Counted from the stretch's first letter, positions 44,249 through 53,286 are shown. The stretch: DNA of 58,039 nt from Candidatus Desulfosporosinus infrequens (GCA_900290375.1 OMOF01000779.1:27549-85587); one strand, 5' to 3'. Numbers and translations: made by a program. Notes: generated by a model from the letters alone, not told the origin.

Positions 44249-45235
44249 ATGAAAAAATCCGAACTCTATCAACACCTTAACGTACAGCTAGATTTAGCAG
44301 TTGAAGCCCACCAGCTCCTTCGTGGGGAAAGCGGGGAAGAAATTCCCGGTGTCTTAATGGATGAACAAGAACTTGAACATGCCAAGGTCACAATCATTAC
44401 TGTTCAGACTGACGAAGGGGTTAAAGCGATTGGTAAACCAATAGGACAATACATCACCATTGATGCTCCCGAAATCCGTCAGAATAATTATATCATCCAT
44501 GAAAACATCACCCACATTCTAGCAGACAAATTAATTGAACTAATGAACCTTAAAGAAGATGCCAGTATTTTATTAATTGGGTTAGGTAACTGGAATGCAA
44601 CACCCGACGCCTTAGGCCCCCAAGTTATTAGCAAGACAATGGTTACCCGCCATCTTTTCCACCTCTCACCGGATGAATTACATGGCCAAATGCGAAAAAT
44701 AAGTGCTTTATCCCCTGGCGTACTGGGGATTACTGGAATTGAAACTGCTGAAATTATCCGTGGTATCGTGGAACATGTCAAGCCGGATCTTGTCATAGCC
44801 ATCGATGCCCTTGCCGCCGGCTCCCTAGAACGCGTTGGCACAAGTATTCAACTTGCTGATACCGGTATTCATCCTGGTTCTGGTGTAGGTAACCCACGAT
44901 CTGGCATTAACGAGGAAACAGTGGGCTGTAAAGTAATAGCCATTGGGCTCCCCACAGTAGTCAATGCTGCCGTAATTGCTCATGATGTAGTTGAAGGGGT
45001 TTTCAAACAATTCGTAACTAGCCCAACCTTGTATAAACTTTATAAGGGTATAAAACCTGAAATATTTAGTCAAATTATTGACGATGTTCTTTCTCCTTTC
45101 CAAGGAAACTTAATGGTAACACCAAAAGAAATCGATGATCTGATCAAGACCTCCGCTAAAATTATTGCTGGGGCCTTGGCGATCAGCCTACACCCTGGAA
45201 TTGACCGTGAAGACTATGAGCGTTACTTACAATAG
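44249..45235 (+). CDS. gpr: germination protease GPR
   Basis: A 328-residue protease that degrades the DNA-protecting small acid-soluble proteins when spores germinate; it is made as a zymogen. Recognisable sequence: LAVEAHQLLRGESGEEIPGV (near the pro-region junction), GLGNWNATPDALGPQV, IETAEIIRGIVEHVKPD and IDALAAGSLERVGTSIQLADTG. GGAGTAT precedes the ATG. It is followed by a terminator and a convergent SASP-like small gene. Confidence 0.95.
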   Translation: MKKSELYQHLNVQLDLAVEAHQLLRGESGEEIPGVLMDEQELEHAKVTIITVQTDEGVKAIGKPIGQYITIDAPEIRQNNYIIHENITHILADKLIELMNLKEDASILLIGLGNWNATPDALGPQVISKTMVTRHLFHLSPDELHGQMRKISALSPGVLGITGIETAEIIRGIVEHVKPDLVIAIDALAAGSLERVGTSIQLADTGIHPGSGVGNPRSGINEETVGCKVIAIGLPTVVNAAVIAHDVVEGVFKQFVTSPTLYKLYKGIKPEIFSQIIDDVLSPFQGNLMVTPKEIDDLIKTSAKIIAGALAISLHPGIDREDYERYLQ

Positions 45236-45255
45236 AATGAAGGCAAATGAAACAT

Positions 45256-45307
45256 AAAAAAGAGAAGTGGGGCAAGTTGGTACATTACCGACTTGACCCA
45301 CTTTTTA
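45256..45307. terminator. terminator between gpr and the SASP-like gene
   Basis: A long imperfect stem (AAGTGGGGCAAGTTGGTA... against its near complement ...GACTTGACCCACTT) is flanked by A-runs and T-runs. It serves two converging genes. Confidence 0.85.
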
Positions 45308-45317
45308 CTTACTAAGC

Positions 45318-45446
45318 CTATTGTTGAGGCGAGTTGGGGAAAGTTTTGTGTTTACGACTAGCAATCCCAATCTCTTGAGCTACTTCATACTTGAATTTTT
45401 CTAATTCCGGTGTGAGTTGGACCATTGGTTTTGTTGTTTTAGCCAA
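45318..45446 (-). CDS. very short alpha/beta-type SASP-like protein
   Basis: A 42-residue gene found by reading the sequence directly. It starts at TTG 45446, six bases after GGAGGTG, and ends just before the shared terminator. The peptide runs MAKTTKPMVQLTPELEKFKY then EVAQEIGIASRKHKTF. The part LEKFKYEVAQEIGI matches the first conserved block of alpha/beta-type small acid-soluble spore proteins (typically ALDQFKYEIAxEFGV), including the Glu-(Ile/Phe)-Ala core cut by GPR. The second block (the Gly-rich DLTxRxxGxxGG) is missing. It may be a new short spore protein, a truncated one, or a GPR substrate or decoy; location beside gpr supports a spore link. Confidence 0.72.
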   Translation of the reverse strand: MAKTTKPMVQLTPELEKFKYEVAQEIGIASRKHKTFPNSPQQ

Positions 45447-45946
45447 AGCTTACACCTCCATAAATTTGTTAAGGCAGCAGACCTGCTTCGCTGCTGCCTA
45501 ATTAAGTTTTTACGCTTCAATGTGATATTATTATTCAACCGTTTGAACAAGATCATACTCGGCAATTCCTGCCAGAAATTCTAAATCTCATTTACTTTTC
45601 ATCGTTCGCAGAACTCACAAAAAAGATAGTTTGAAATCTGATCCTATTAAATCAGAATGAATACGTTGGGATACATGAGGAGAATGTCGCAATTGAATAT
45701 AAGGCATATGAAAGAAAATAGACTGGCCTACTGACTGGTTATTTTCTTGAATGTGCCTAAATTAAATCCAAAAAAACGACTGAAAACCTATGATTTTGTA
45801 TTTGTTTTAGCAGGGAATCAGTAACTGGTTAAAGAATTATTCATAGTAGAGATAATGATCGCGCTTAATCTGTTACAATGTTAAGATTTATTATATGGTT
45901 TTAATCTGTATCGTTGCATAAAAATATTTTAAAAGAGGAACATGTC
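45447..45946. other. spacer between the SASP-like gene and the amidohydrolase
   Basis: About 500 AT-rich bases. It holds an AGGCAGCAG...CTGCTGCCT stem (45472-45499) just upstream of the SASP-like gene. A weak sigma-G-like pair on the minus strand (TGAATA at 45532-45537, CGTAAAA at 45508-45514, 17 bases apart) is also present. A 55-bp terminal-repeat element lies at 45703-45757. No further gene is supported. Confidence 0.55.
45703..45757. repeat. 55-bp palindromic element sharing ends with 50819-51020
   Basis: GGCATATGAAAGAAAATA at the left faces GGCACATTCAAGAAAATAAC read inward from the right. GACTGG and its partner lie at the centre. The same two end sequences bound the larger element upstream of sdaAB. 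Confidence 0.8.
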
Positions 45947-46741
45947 ATGCATAATTACAAATATATCGTTGACATCCACAACCATATTTATCCAGATGGG
46001 ATTGCCGAAAAAGCAATTAATGCAATTGGATCATTTTACGAAGACTCTCCAATGAAAGGGAAGGGGACTATGAATGATCTTTTACTTTCTGGAAAAGAGG
46101 CTTGTATCGAAAATTTTGTTGTTTCATCTGCAGCAACCACGCCGAACCAGGTTGAAGTTATTAACAATTTCATGGCATCATTATCAGCTCCAAATACTAA
46201 ATTGATTAGGTTTGGTACGATACATCCGGAGATTAAGTCTGTAGACAGAGAACTTGAAAGGATAAAATCATTAAGCCTACAGGGAATAAAGCTCCATCCT
46301 GATTTTCAAAGATTCAATATTGATGACCCTTCAATGTTTCCAATCTATAAGTCTTTGGAGGGAAATTTGCCTATACTCTTTCACATAGGGGATCGTCGTC
46401 TGGATTACTCAAATCCTGAGAGATTAGCTAGAATAATCGATATGTTTCCTGGACTTACGGTTATTGCAGCTCATCTAGGTGGTTACAGGGTTTGGGATAA
46501 ATTGGGAAGTATACTCATCGGCAAAAATGTTTATATTGATACCTCTAGTGCGCTTATGTTTATGGAGCCGGAGCAGGCAGTGAAAATTATCAGAGCACAT
46601 GGGGTAGATAAAGTACTTTACGGGACCGATTATCCCATGTGGTCACATAACATAGAATTAAAGCGTTTTCTTTCCCTTGGGCTTAGCTATGAGGAAAATA
46701 TGCGTATTCTATCAACGAATGCTCTGGAACTTTTTTGCTAA
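45947..46741 (+). CDS. TIM-barrel metal-dependent hydrolase (amidohydrolase-2 family)
   Basis: A 264-residue putative hydrolase or decarboxylase. Metal-site features are HxH in VDIHNHIYPDG near the start, GIKLHPDFQ, a His in LFHIGDRR, IAAHLGG and the late Asp in YGTDYPMW. The ATG at 45947 follows AGAGGA at eight bases; an in-frame TTG 11 codons earlier is weaker. The gene is visibly richer in A+T than its neighbours and stands alone on the plus strand, which may mean acquisition by transfer. The substrate is unknown. Confidence 0.82.
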   Translation: MHNYKYIVDIHNHIYPDGIAEKAINAIGSFYEDSPMKGKGTMNDLLLSGKEACIENFVVSSAATTPNQVEVINNFMASLSAPNTKLIRFGTIHPEIKSVDRELERIKSLSLQGIKLHPDFQRFNIDDPSMFPIYKSLEGNLPILFHIGDRRLDYSNPERLARIIDMFPGLTVIAAHLGGYRVWDKLGSILIGKNVYIDTSSALMFMEPEQAVKIIRAHGVDKVLYGTDYPMWSHNIELKRFLSLGLSYEENMRILSTNALELFC

Positions 46742-46761
46742 ACTAATACAACCCAAGCACT

Positions 46762-49257
46762 TTAATGCACTCCAATTTTCTCCGTTGGAAACCTCCTCTG
46801 AACCTCTTGGAAAAGCGACCCATACTTTTCCGGATTCTGTAATACTTTTTGAGCCATCTGATAAGCCTTCTCGACAAGATGGCCGTCCCGAGAGAAATCT
46901 GTAAGGTGCAATTGGGCTAAGCCATGCTGCCTTGTTCCTAAGAGTTCCCCCGTTCCGCGCAGGCGCATATCCTCCTCGGCGATTTTAAACCCATCTTCCG
47001 TATGGCAGAGAATGTCTAAACGACGACTGTCCGTACTCCCTGGCAATAAAAAGCAGTAAGACTGTTCACTTCCTCGGCCAACCCGTCCTCTGAGTTGATG
47101 CAACTGCGCAAGACCAAACCGCTCTGCCGATTCAATCACCATAACCGAAGCATTGGGGACATTTACCCCCACTTCCACCACAGTCGTCGCCACCAATATA
47201 TCAATCTCTGCGGCGTGAAAGGCTGTCATGATTGCTTCTTTTTCCGCACCCTTCATTTTGCCGTGCAGGAGGACGACGCGACACCTCGGGAACCTAACTT
47301 GGAGGTCTGTGGCACGTTGAGTCGCTGAAATAAGATCAAGCGTCTCGGATTCTTCCACTAACGGACAAACGACATAAATTTGCCTTCCTTGATTGATTTG
47401 CTCTTCCATGAATCCTTCCAACTTCGGGCGGACACGATCCGTCAATTTGCGAGTAACGATCGGCTTTCGTCCTACAGGCATCTCATCAAGCACCGAGAGT
47501 TGCAGATCGCCGTAGAGTGTCAAGGCCAACGTCCGTGGAATAGGTGTCGCTGTGAGAACCAAAACGTGAGGATTTTCGCCTTTGCCCTGGAGCAGCGAAC
47601 GTTGCCGTACTCCAAAGCGATGTTGTTCATCGGTAATAGCAAGGCCCAAAGCCTTAAACACCACTTTTTCTTGAATAAGAGCATGGGTTCCTACGATAAC
47701 TTGGGCCTGACCGTCCGCGATCATAGCCAAGGTTTCTTGGCGCGCACTTTTGCCCTGACTTCCTAATAAACAAACAATTGTAATGCCTAAAGGGGTGAAC
47801 ACTTTCTCTAACGATTGGAAATGCTGTAACGCTAAGATCTCCGTAGGAGCCATCATTGCCCCCTGGTATCCTGATCCTACCGCTCGTAGCAACGCCGCCA
47901 TAGCAACCGCCGTCTTACCTGAGCCGACATCCCCTTGCACCAATCGAGCCATCCCTTGAGGTCTAGCGAGATCTTCAAATATCTCTCGAATCACACGTTG
48001 TTGAGCTGTGGTCAGCCGAAAGGGCAAAGCCTTATAAAAGTTCTGGATCTGTTCCTCTCCCCCTAATAGTACAGGACTACCGAACTTTACCATTCCCTGA
48101 CGTAGCCCAGCGACCGCCAATTGTAAAAAGAGTACCTCTTCCCAGACTAGGCGATCCCTCGCTTGGGACAAACTGGTATAATCGGCCGGAAAGTGAATTT
48201 CCCGATGGGCTTGAGTTCGCCCCATCCATTCTCGTACCTCTTCAGGAGGGATAATCTCTTGAAAATACACCTCAACTTGATCCATAACATTTTGGATAAA
48301 GCTGCGTATTACTTTGGAGGATAAGCGTGCAGTTTCTGAATAAACTGGTGAGATAGTTTGCGAACCAAGCTCAGGGACATCTGCCGGACTTGTGCTCACC
48401 TTTTCAATATCCGTAGCCAGAACTTCCGGCGCCTGTTGCTGCCAACGCACTTTTCCCGTGACAACAACTTGAGTTCCGACCGGATAGTGTTTGAGAATAT
48501 GGGTTTGGTTAAACCAAGTTGCCTGAAACAAGCGTCCTTGTTGCTCAATGCTCAATTTAACCACTTTCAGTTTGCCATTCGTTACTTTCCCTGCCACCAC
48601 TTCACCGGCAATTGTGGCCATTTCTCCGTCTTTCAACTCCGCAATCATCCGCAGTCGACGATCTTCATATCTGCGGGGGTAATACAACAGCAACTCTAGG
48701 ACATTATGAATTCCTAGCTTTTCAAGTTGCTTGGCTCTTTCCGGACCAACTCCCTTTAGGTATTGTAAGGACCTCGATCGCCAGGCATCACTACTTGATC
48801 CCTTCAGGACTCCCTCAAGAGGAGTTGCTTGGCTTCTTATTTCATTCTCTGAGAGCTGAATTGTAGGTATTTCGCCATCTTTTGCAGCTAACTCTTTTCC
48901 GTCTCCGTCCTGTTTACTTGATATTACCTGTTTCTCCGCTGATCTCAAATCCTCTATCTGAACTACACTTTGAGATAAGATATCTTGAGCTTCAGCGATC
49001 ACTTCCTGTAAAAACCGCCGAAGTTCTGAAAAGGCTTCTCTGCGTCGAAGTGGGCTCCAAGTCAAATAATTCTGCGCCAATTGTCTTAGCACATCTAGGT
49101 CCTGACTAGGGAATAGCTGTTCCAACCGTGGTAAGATCCCGCGCAAAAAAACGTTAAAGCCTCCCAGTGCCCCTGTATTTGTAAAACCCTGTTTTTCTTC
49201 TGCCAGGAGGGCTCTCTGAAAATTATTTAAAACAATTTGCATCTGAGAAAGCTTCAT
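46762..49257 (-). CDS. recG: ATP-dependent DNA helicase RecG with long N-terminal extension
   Basis: An 831-residue branch-migration helicase that rescues stalled forks. The wedge/OB region has LQYLKGVGPERAKQLEKLGI and YYPRRYEDR. The helicase motifs are GDVGSGKTAVA, ITDEQHRFGVRQR (DEQH box), TATPIPRTLALT and QLRGRVGRG. The usual length is about 680-700, so roughly 140 extra residues stand at the N-terminus, partly helical (PRLEQLFPSQDLDVLRQLAQ). Similar extensions occur in some other RecG proteins. The ATG overlaps the sdaAA stop (ATGA). Confidence 0.95.
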   Translation of the reverse strand: MKLSQMQIVLNNFQRALLAEEKQGFTNTGALGGFNVFLRGILPRLEQLFPSQDLDVLRQLAQNYLTWSPLRRREAFSELRRFLQEVIAEAQDILSQSVVQIEDLRSAEKQVISSKQDGDGKELAAKDGEIPTIQLSENEIRSQATPLEGVLKGSSSDAWRSRSLQYLKGVGPERAKQLEKLGIHNVLELLLYYPRRYEDRRLRMIAELKDGEMATIAGEVVAGKVTNGKLKVVKLSIEQQGRLFQATWFNQTHILKHYPVGTQVVVTGKVRWQQQAPEVLATDIEKVSTSPADVPELGSQTISPVYSETARLSSKVIRSFIQNVMDQVEVYFQEIIPPEEVREWMGRTQAHREIHFPADYTSLSQARDRLVWEEVLFLQLAVAGLRQGMVKFGSPVLLGGEEQIQNFYKALPFRLTTAQQRVIREIFEDLARPQGMARLVQGDVGSGKTAVAMAALLRAVGSGYQGAMMAPTEILALQHFQSLEKVFTPLGITIVCLLGSQGKSARQETLAMIADGQAQVIVGTHALIQEKVVFKALGLAITDEQHRFGVRQRSLLQGKGENPHVLVLTATPIPRTLALTLYGDLQLSVLDEMPVGRKPIVTRKLTDRVRPKLEGFMEEQINQGRQIYVVCPLVEESETLDLISATQRATDLQVRFPRCRVVLLHGKMKGAEKEAIMTAFHAAEIDILVATTVVEVGVNVPNASVMVIESAERFGLAQLHQLRGRVGRGSEQSYCFLLPGSTDSRRLDILCHTEDGFKIAEEDMRLRGTGELLGTRQHGLAQLHLTDFSRDGHLVEKAYQMAQKVLQNPEKYGSLFQEVQRRFPTEKIGVH

Positions 49258-50117
49258 ATAAAATCAGCCTGAATTCGTCGACCCGTTGGCGTCATAGCCA
49301 AACCACCTTGCGCTGTTTCCTTCAAAGCACACGGCATTTGTTTACCTATCTCACCCATCGCATCAATAACCTCATCAATCGGAATCACGCTCCTCACACC
49401 CGCCAGCGCCATCTCTGCCGCTACCAAGGCAATAGATGCTCCCGTCGCATTTCGTTTGACGCAAGGAACCTCCACCAGCCCTGCCACGGGATCACAAACT
49501 AAACCCAACATTGACTTCATAGCTATTGCCGCTGCGTCCGCCGTCTGTCTCGGCGAGCCTCCGGCCAATTCCACTGCCGCAGCGGCGGCCATAGCCGCTG
49601 CAGATCCTATTTCGGCCTGACAGCCACCTTCAGCACCAGAAACGTTCGCTCGTTCCGCAATCACCATCCCCAATCCTGCAGCTGTAAAAAAGGCCAGTAA
49701 CAGCTCATGTTCCGACACATTCCGAGCCTCCTCAATCGTCAAAAGAACAGCCGGAAGTACCCCACAGGAACCAGCGGTCGGTGCAGCAACAATTTTCCCC
49801 ATACAAGCATTGACTTCTAGCACAGCCAGAGCTCTGGCAATCACACCGCTCATTAGCTCACCGACCAAGCTCTCCCCTTTTTTCCGCCTTGCCTCTACTT
49901 TGGCAGCATCTCCTCCTACCAAACCGGATAACGAACGACGTTCGCCGCTAAGACCAATTGCTACGGATTCTCGCATCACCTTTAAGTTCTTACTCATTCG
50001 ATTAAAAAGTACTTGCTCCGCTTGTTCCAATTCTTCCACCTGGTTTTGGAGTACGACTTCACTAATTTTAAGCCCTTTGGTTTCAGCCTCAATCACCCAG
50101 TCTTCGTAGGCACGCAT
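49254..50117 (-). CDS. sdaAA: L-serine dehydratase, alpha subunit
   Basis: A 287-residue catalytic subunit of the iron-sulfur serine dehydratase, which turns L-serine into pyruvate and ammonia. Conserved parts: AAPTAGSCGVLPAVLL (first Cys), NVSGAEGGCQAEIGSAAAMA, and LVCDPVAGLVEVPCVKRNA, with Cys residues that bind the oxygen-sensitive 4Fe-4S cluster. AGGAGGG precedes the ATG. It is paired with sdaAB and coupled to recG. Confidence 0.95.
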   Translation of the reverse strand: MRAYEDWVIEAETKGLKISEVVLQNQVEELEQAEQVLFNRMSKNLKVMRESVAIGLSGERRSLSGLVGGDAAKVEARRKKGESLVGELMSGVIARALAVLEVNACMGKIVAAPTAGSCGVLPAVLLTIEEARNVSEHELLLAFFTAAGLGMVIAERANVSGAEGGCQAEIGSAAAMAAAAAVELAGGSPRQTADAAAIAMKSMLGLVCDPVAGLVEVPCVKRNATGASIALVAAEMALAGVRSVIPIDEVIDAMGEIGKQMPCALKETAQGGLAMTPTGRRIQADFI

Positions 50118-50128
50118 GACAATCCCTC

Positions 50129-50800
50129 CTATTCCAACGGCTCGATAGCCAATACCTGATAGATCTTTGGTAGTTTCCGCATTAAACCAAGGACTGCTTC
50201 GTCAGTTTTTTGGTCTGTCTCTAAAATCATTAAAGCTTGCGCCCCCTTCTTTTCACGAGATACGCGCATACTCGCAATGTTGATCTGGGCAGTTGCCAGA
50301 AGGAGCGTCACTTGCGCCACAACTCCTGAGAAATCCCGATGTAAGATAACTAATGTAGGATAGTCTCCTCTAATTTCGACCTGAAAACCATTGATCTCCT
50401 TTATGACAATAGATCCTCCCCCGATGGATGATCCCAGGACCTGAACATGCTGTCCATTCCGACTTAACATATCAAACTTCACGCTATTAGGGTGAATATC
50501 TCCTAGGTCCGCTGTTTCAAAAGTGAAGTTTAGACCGCGTTCCTTTGCAATTTCAAGAGCCTGTGGAATACGTTCGTCATCCGGGTCCATGCCCAAAAGT
50601 CCTGCAGACAAAGCCAAGTTTGTTCCATGCCCCTTCCCTGTCGTTGCAAACGAGCCGTGTAAAACAATTATTCCTCTGACAGGTTCTTCCCCCAATATCT
50701 TTCTAGCCATCCCACCCAAACGAACCGCGCCAGCCGTGTGTGAACTAGACGGACCAACCATAATCGGTCCCAGGAGATCGAAAACATTACTATTGCTCAC
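50129..50800 (-). CDS. sdaAB: L-serine dehydratase, beta subunit
   Basis: A 223-residue subunit: FDLLGPIMVGPSSSHTAGAV begins the SDH-beta domain and a C-terminal ACT domain (VILHRDFSGVVAQVTLLLA, then INIASMRVSREKKG) probably senses serine. The start is GTG 50800 behind GGAGGTGG. An inverted-repeat element ends 18 bases upstream, so any promoter lies inside or beyond that element. Confidence 0.95.
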   Translation of the reverse strand: MSNSNVFDLLGPIMVGPSSSHTAGAVRLGGMARKILGEEPVRGIIVLHGSFATTGKGHGTNLALSAGLLGMDPDDERIPQALEIAKERGLNFTFETADLGDIHPNSVKFDMLSRNGQHVQVLGSSIGGGSIVIKEINGFQVEIRGDYPTLVILHRDFSGVVAQVTLLLATAQINIASMRVSREKKGAQALMILETDQKTDEAVLGLMRKLPKIYQVLAIEPLE

Positions 50801-50818
50801 AGGCCACCTCCTATATAT

Positions 50819-51020
50819 GGCACATTCAAAAAAATAACAAGTCAGTCTGCCAGTCTATTTACTCAGAAATCAGAAATCAGATGTCAGAAGCCAGAAATAT
50901 CAGACCGGGGTAGTCCCGTTCTGATCTCTGGCTTCTGTTATCCGACCTCTGGCGACATCCCTGCTTGTCTGACGCAAAATATCCTTGGCATTTTTGACCT
51001 GTTATTTTCTTTCATATGCC
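50819..51020. repeat. 202-bp element with inverted ends and a central hairpin
   Basis: The ends are GGCACATTCAAAAAAATAAC and, inverted, GGCATATGAAAGAAAATAAC, the same pair as at 45703-45757. Inside, CAGAAGCCAGAAATATCAG pairs with CTGATCTCTGGCTTCTG across GGTAG (50886-50939), next to a string of TCAGAAATCAGA copies. There is no coding frame. Confidence 0.82.
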
Positions 51021-51142
51021 TAAAACCCCCGGAAAAATTCCGGAGGATAACCCATTCCATTTTTCCCAACGTTGCCTACGCAACTTCAAGCTTCTACCCA
51101 ACCTCAAATATCTCCATCTGAACTATGTAAAGACCTTTTGCG

Positions 51143-51499
51143 CTACTCTAAAACGCGAACTCCTTGAACATTCACATTTACTTGAGACACGTTTAAACCT
51201 GTAAGTTTCTCCGTAGTATAACGGACGCGCTCCATAACATTGGCGGCAACTTCGGAAATCCTCACACCATAACCGACAACAATATGAAGATCAATAACGA
51301 CTTCGTTATCTTTAATAGATACCACAACACCACGGCCTAAATTTTCTCGCCCCAGTAAATCTACAAATCCGTCTGTAATTTTACGCGAAGCCATGCCTAC
51401 TAACCCGTAACATTCAACTGCCGTAGCACCCGCAATCGTAGCTATGACTTCTTCAGAAATATCAATTTTTCCTAAGCTATTTATAATTTCTTTTCCCAT
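51143..51499 (-). CDS. Asp23/Gls24-family envelope-associated protein
   Basis: A 118-residue protein of the Asp23 family (related to YloU/AmaP-type proteins of Firmicutes). It has ISEEVIATIAGATAVECYGL, ASRKITDGFVDLLGRENLG, VIDLHIVVGYGVRISEVA and a final NVSQVNVNVQGVRV. ATG 51499 is nine bases after GGGGAGG. In Firmicutes the gene often lies close to rpmB and the thiN/dak genes, as here. A clear promoter stands upstream. Confidence 0.93.
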   Translation of the reverse strand: MGKEIINSLGKIDISEEVIATIAGATAVECYGLVGMASRKITDGFVDLLGRENLGRGVVVSIKDNEVVIDLHIVVGYGVRISEVAANVMERVRYTTEKLTGLNVSQVNVNVQGVRVLE

Positions 51500-51538
51500 A
51501 AAAAGGAACCTCCCCTTCGGTGTCGTCAAGCTGATCCT

Positions 51539-51567
51539 ATTCTACCAAGAAAATGAAATAATATCAA
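51539..51567 (-). promoter_or_regulatory. sigma-A promoter of the Asp23-family gene
   Basis: On the minus strand TTGATA (51562-51567) and TAGAAT (51539-51544) stand 17 bases apart, predicting a start near 51532 and a leader of about 33 bases containing the ribosome site. Confidence 0.75.
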
Positions 51568-51909
51568 AGAAAACGCCCTATCCCTGCTGAGTGATCGTAT
51601 CCCTGAGGCTCCGAAAGTCACCTTTTCCATCAGTTACATCACACGGCTTATTTTGCAGTTTATCATCTTTTTGCGAATAACAAAAGTTTTCGGTAAATCC
51701 TGTCTTCGTTAACTTCTTCCCTCTCACTGTTAATGGTTTCTCAACCTCCCACGAATTCATCTTTATAAACTTTCCATATCTTTCTTCAATTTCATCATCA
51801 TATGCAATCTAATCCGCTAAATCAAGCCAAACCGTCCAAAACAATCTGGCAAAACATTAGTCCGAGCAACCAATAAATGCCATTTAGGTATTCATGATGA
51901 TGAAAGTCC
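51568..51909. other. spacer between the chemoreceptor and Asp23-family gene
   Basis: About 340 bases. A 60-codon frame on the minus strand (51578-51760, MNSWEVEKPLTVRGKKLTKT...) has no good ribosome site or recognised similarity. The stretch did not match any riboswitch class I know. Nothing is assigned here. Confidence 0.5.
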
Positions 51910-53286
51910 TCAGTCTTGACATCTCCGTTGCAACTCCTCTAAAATCACCACAACTTCTCTAGATGCCTGACCCATCCTCTCCAAAATCTGCTCCGCCTTA
52001 GCGATATTGCCCTGTTCATAAGCCACAGTTGCCTCTCGGGCCAACTCATGCACCATTTTATGCGGTGATTCCAGTTCTCTAAATGCAGGTAATGACCGAC
52101 ATTTTTCCGAATTATGCTCTTCATACCAATGCCCCAAACGGCATTCGTGATGGTTCCCAACTTCACTGGATTTTATACGTTCGAAGCCTAAAATCATATT
52201 GTAAATCCGCCAAGTCCAGAGCATATGATCTGTTTTGTAAAGTTCTAGGGATTGGTGTGTACCCAAATATGGCACTCGCGCAACTTGCTCTGTCCTAATG
52301 TTCTGTAAGGCTTGACTAATATTATAGATTCCTTGTCCTGTCACATTGGCAAATTGTTCGATCTCTTCAGCCGCCATCGCAATCGTAGCGACGCTGCTCG
52401 CTGATTCTTGGACTGCGGCACTTTGTTCTTGACTGCCTGCGGCAATGTTCTGTATGTCTTCCGTGATCTCCCCAAAGTTATGGACAATTCCTTGCAGGGA
52501 TTCTGCGGCTTCTTGCATGATCCCCTTCCCTGTTTGCATGGTATTAGATAGCGAAGCAATGCTTTTCGTTGTTTCTTGCGAATTCTGACTCAAGCCCACC
52601 ATTTTTAGACGAATATCCGTCACGGATGCCTTGGTATGTTCCGCCAGTTTGCGTACCTCGTCGGCAACCACCGCGAACCCTCGACCCTGTTCACCCGCTC
52701 GGGCTGCTTCGATGGCCGCATTGAGAGCGAGAAGGTTGGTTTGATCAGCAACCCCTGCGATTACCCCCACAATTTGCTCAATCTCCTGCATTGAATTTAG
52801 CACTTCTTGAACCTGCAGACTGACCTTGGCGAATTCGTCAAAAGAATGTTCCACGAATTGAATCGCTTGTCGGATTTTCTCGCCCCCGGAAGACGCTGAA
52901 GATGCCGCTTGCTCCACAAACGTAGCGGAGTTAGTGGCGGAATTGGCGACCTGATTGGCAGCGGCACCTAATTGTTCAGCCTGAGCCGCCATGTTAGCCA
53001 GCTGAGTCGACTGTTCACCAGCCTTTACGAGCATCTGACGAATGGAAGTCAAGCTGGTCAGATCTTGTACCGTCTTGTCTAATTCCGCTAAGCTGGTGGA
53101 AGCCGAAGTCTGCCGTTCAGCAATTATACGATTTAGAATTTCCACGACAGGATAGATGCGACTTGTAGGTTGTATGTCTACGTCAATTTGCTTGGAAAAA
53201 TCACATTGAAGCAAGCATTGATAGACCTTGTTGTAATCTGCTTCATCACTGACTGCCGTGGCTTGCTCTCGTTTAAAAAATGCCAT
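51910..53286 (-). CDS. soluble methyl-accepting chemotaxis protein with C-terminal CZB domain
   Basis: A 458-residue receptor without membrane segments. The hairpin tip [20 protein letters not shown] (and [21 protein letters not shown]) is the CheA/CheW-binding signaling domain. After residue about 355 comes a chemoreceptor zinc-binding domain: [23 protein letters not shown] and [10 protein letters not shown] give the His-Cys-His zinc ligands. CZB receptors respond to zinc or oxidants in the systems studied. The N-terminal 60 residues are unassigned. It stands alone, beside a decayed response-regulator fragment. Confidence 0.93.
   Translation of the reverse strand: MAFFKREQATAVSDEADYNKVYQCLLQCDFSKQIDVDIQPTSRIYPVVEILNRIIAERQTSASTSLAELDKTVQDLTSLTSIRQMLVKAGEQSTQLANMAAQAEQLGAAANQVANSATNSATFVEQAASSASSGGEKIRQAIQFVEHSFDEFAKVSLQVQEVLNSMQEIEQIVGVIAGVADQTNLLALNAAIEAARAGEQGRGFAVVADEVRKLAEHTKASVTDIRLKMVGLSQNSQETTKSIASLSNTMQTGKGIMQEAAESLQGIVHNFGEITEDIQNIAAGSQEQSAAVQESASSVATIAMAAEEIEQFANVTGQGIYNISQALQNIRTEQVARVPYLGTHQSLELYKTDHMLWTWRIYNMILGFERIKSSEVGNHHECRLGHWYEEHNSEKCRSLPAFRELESPHKMVHELAREATVAYEQGNIAKAEQILERMGQASREVVVILEELQRRCQD

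Noticed and set aside
51568-51780. Cyclic-di-GMP or other riboswitch upstream of the Asp23-family gene
   Set aside because: Sequence blocks of known classes were not found, and the gene's own promoter lies downstream of this stretch.
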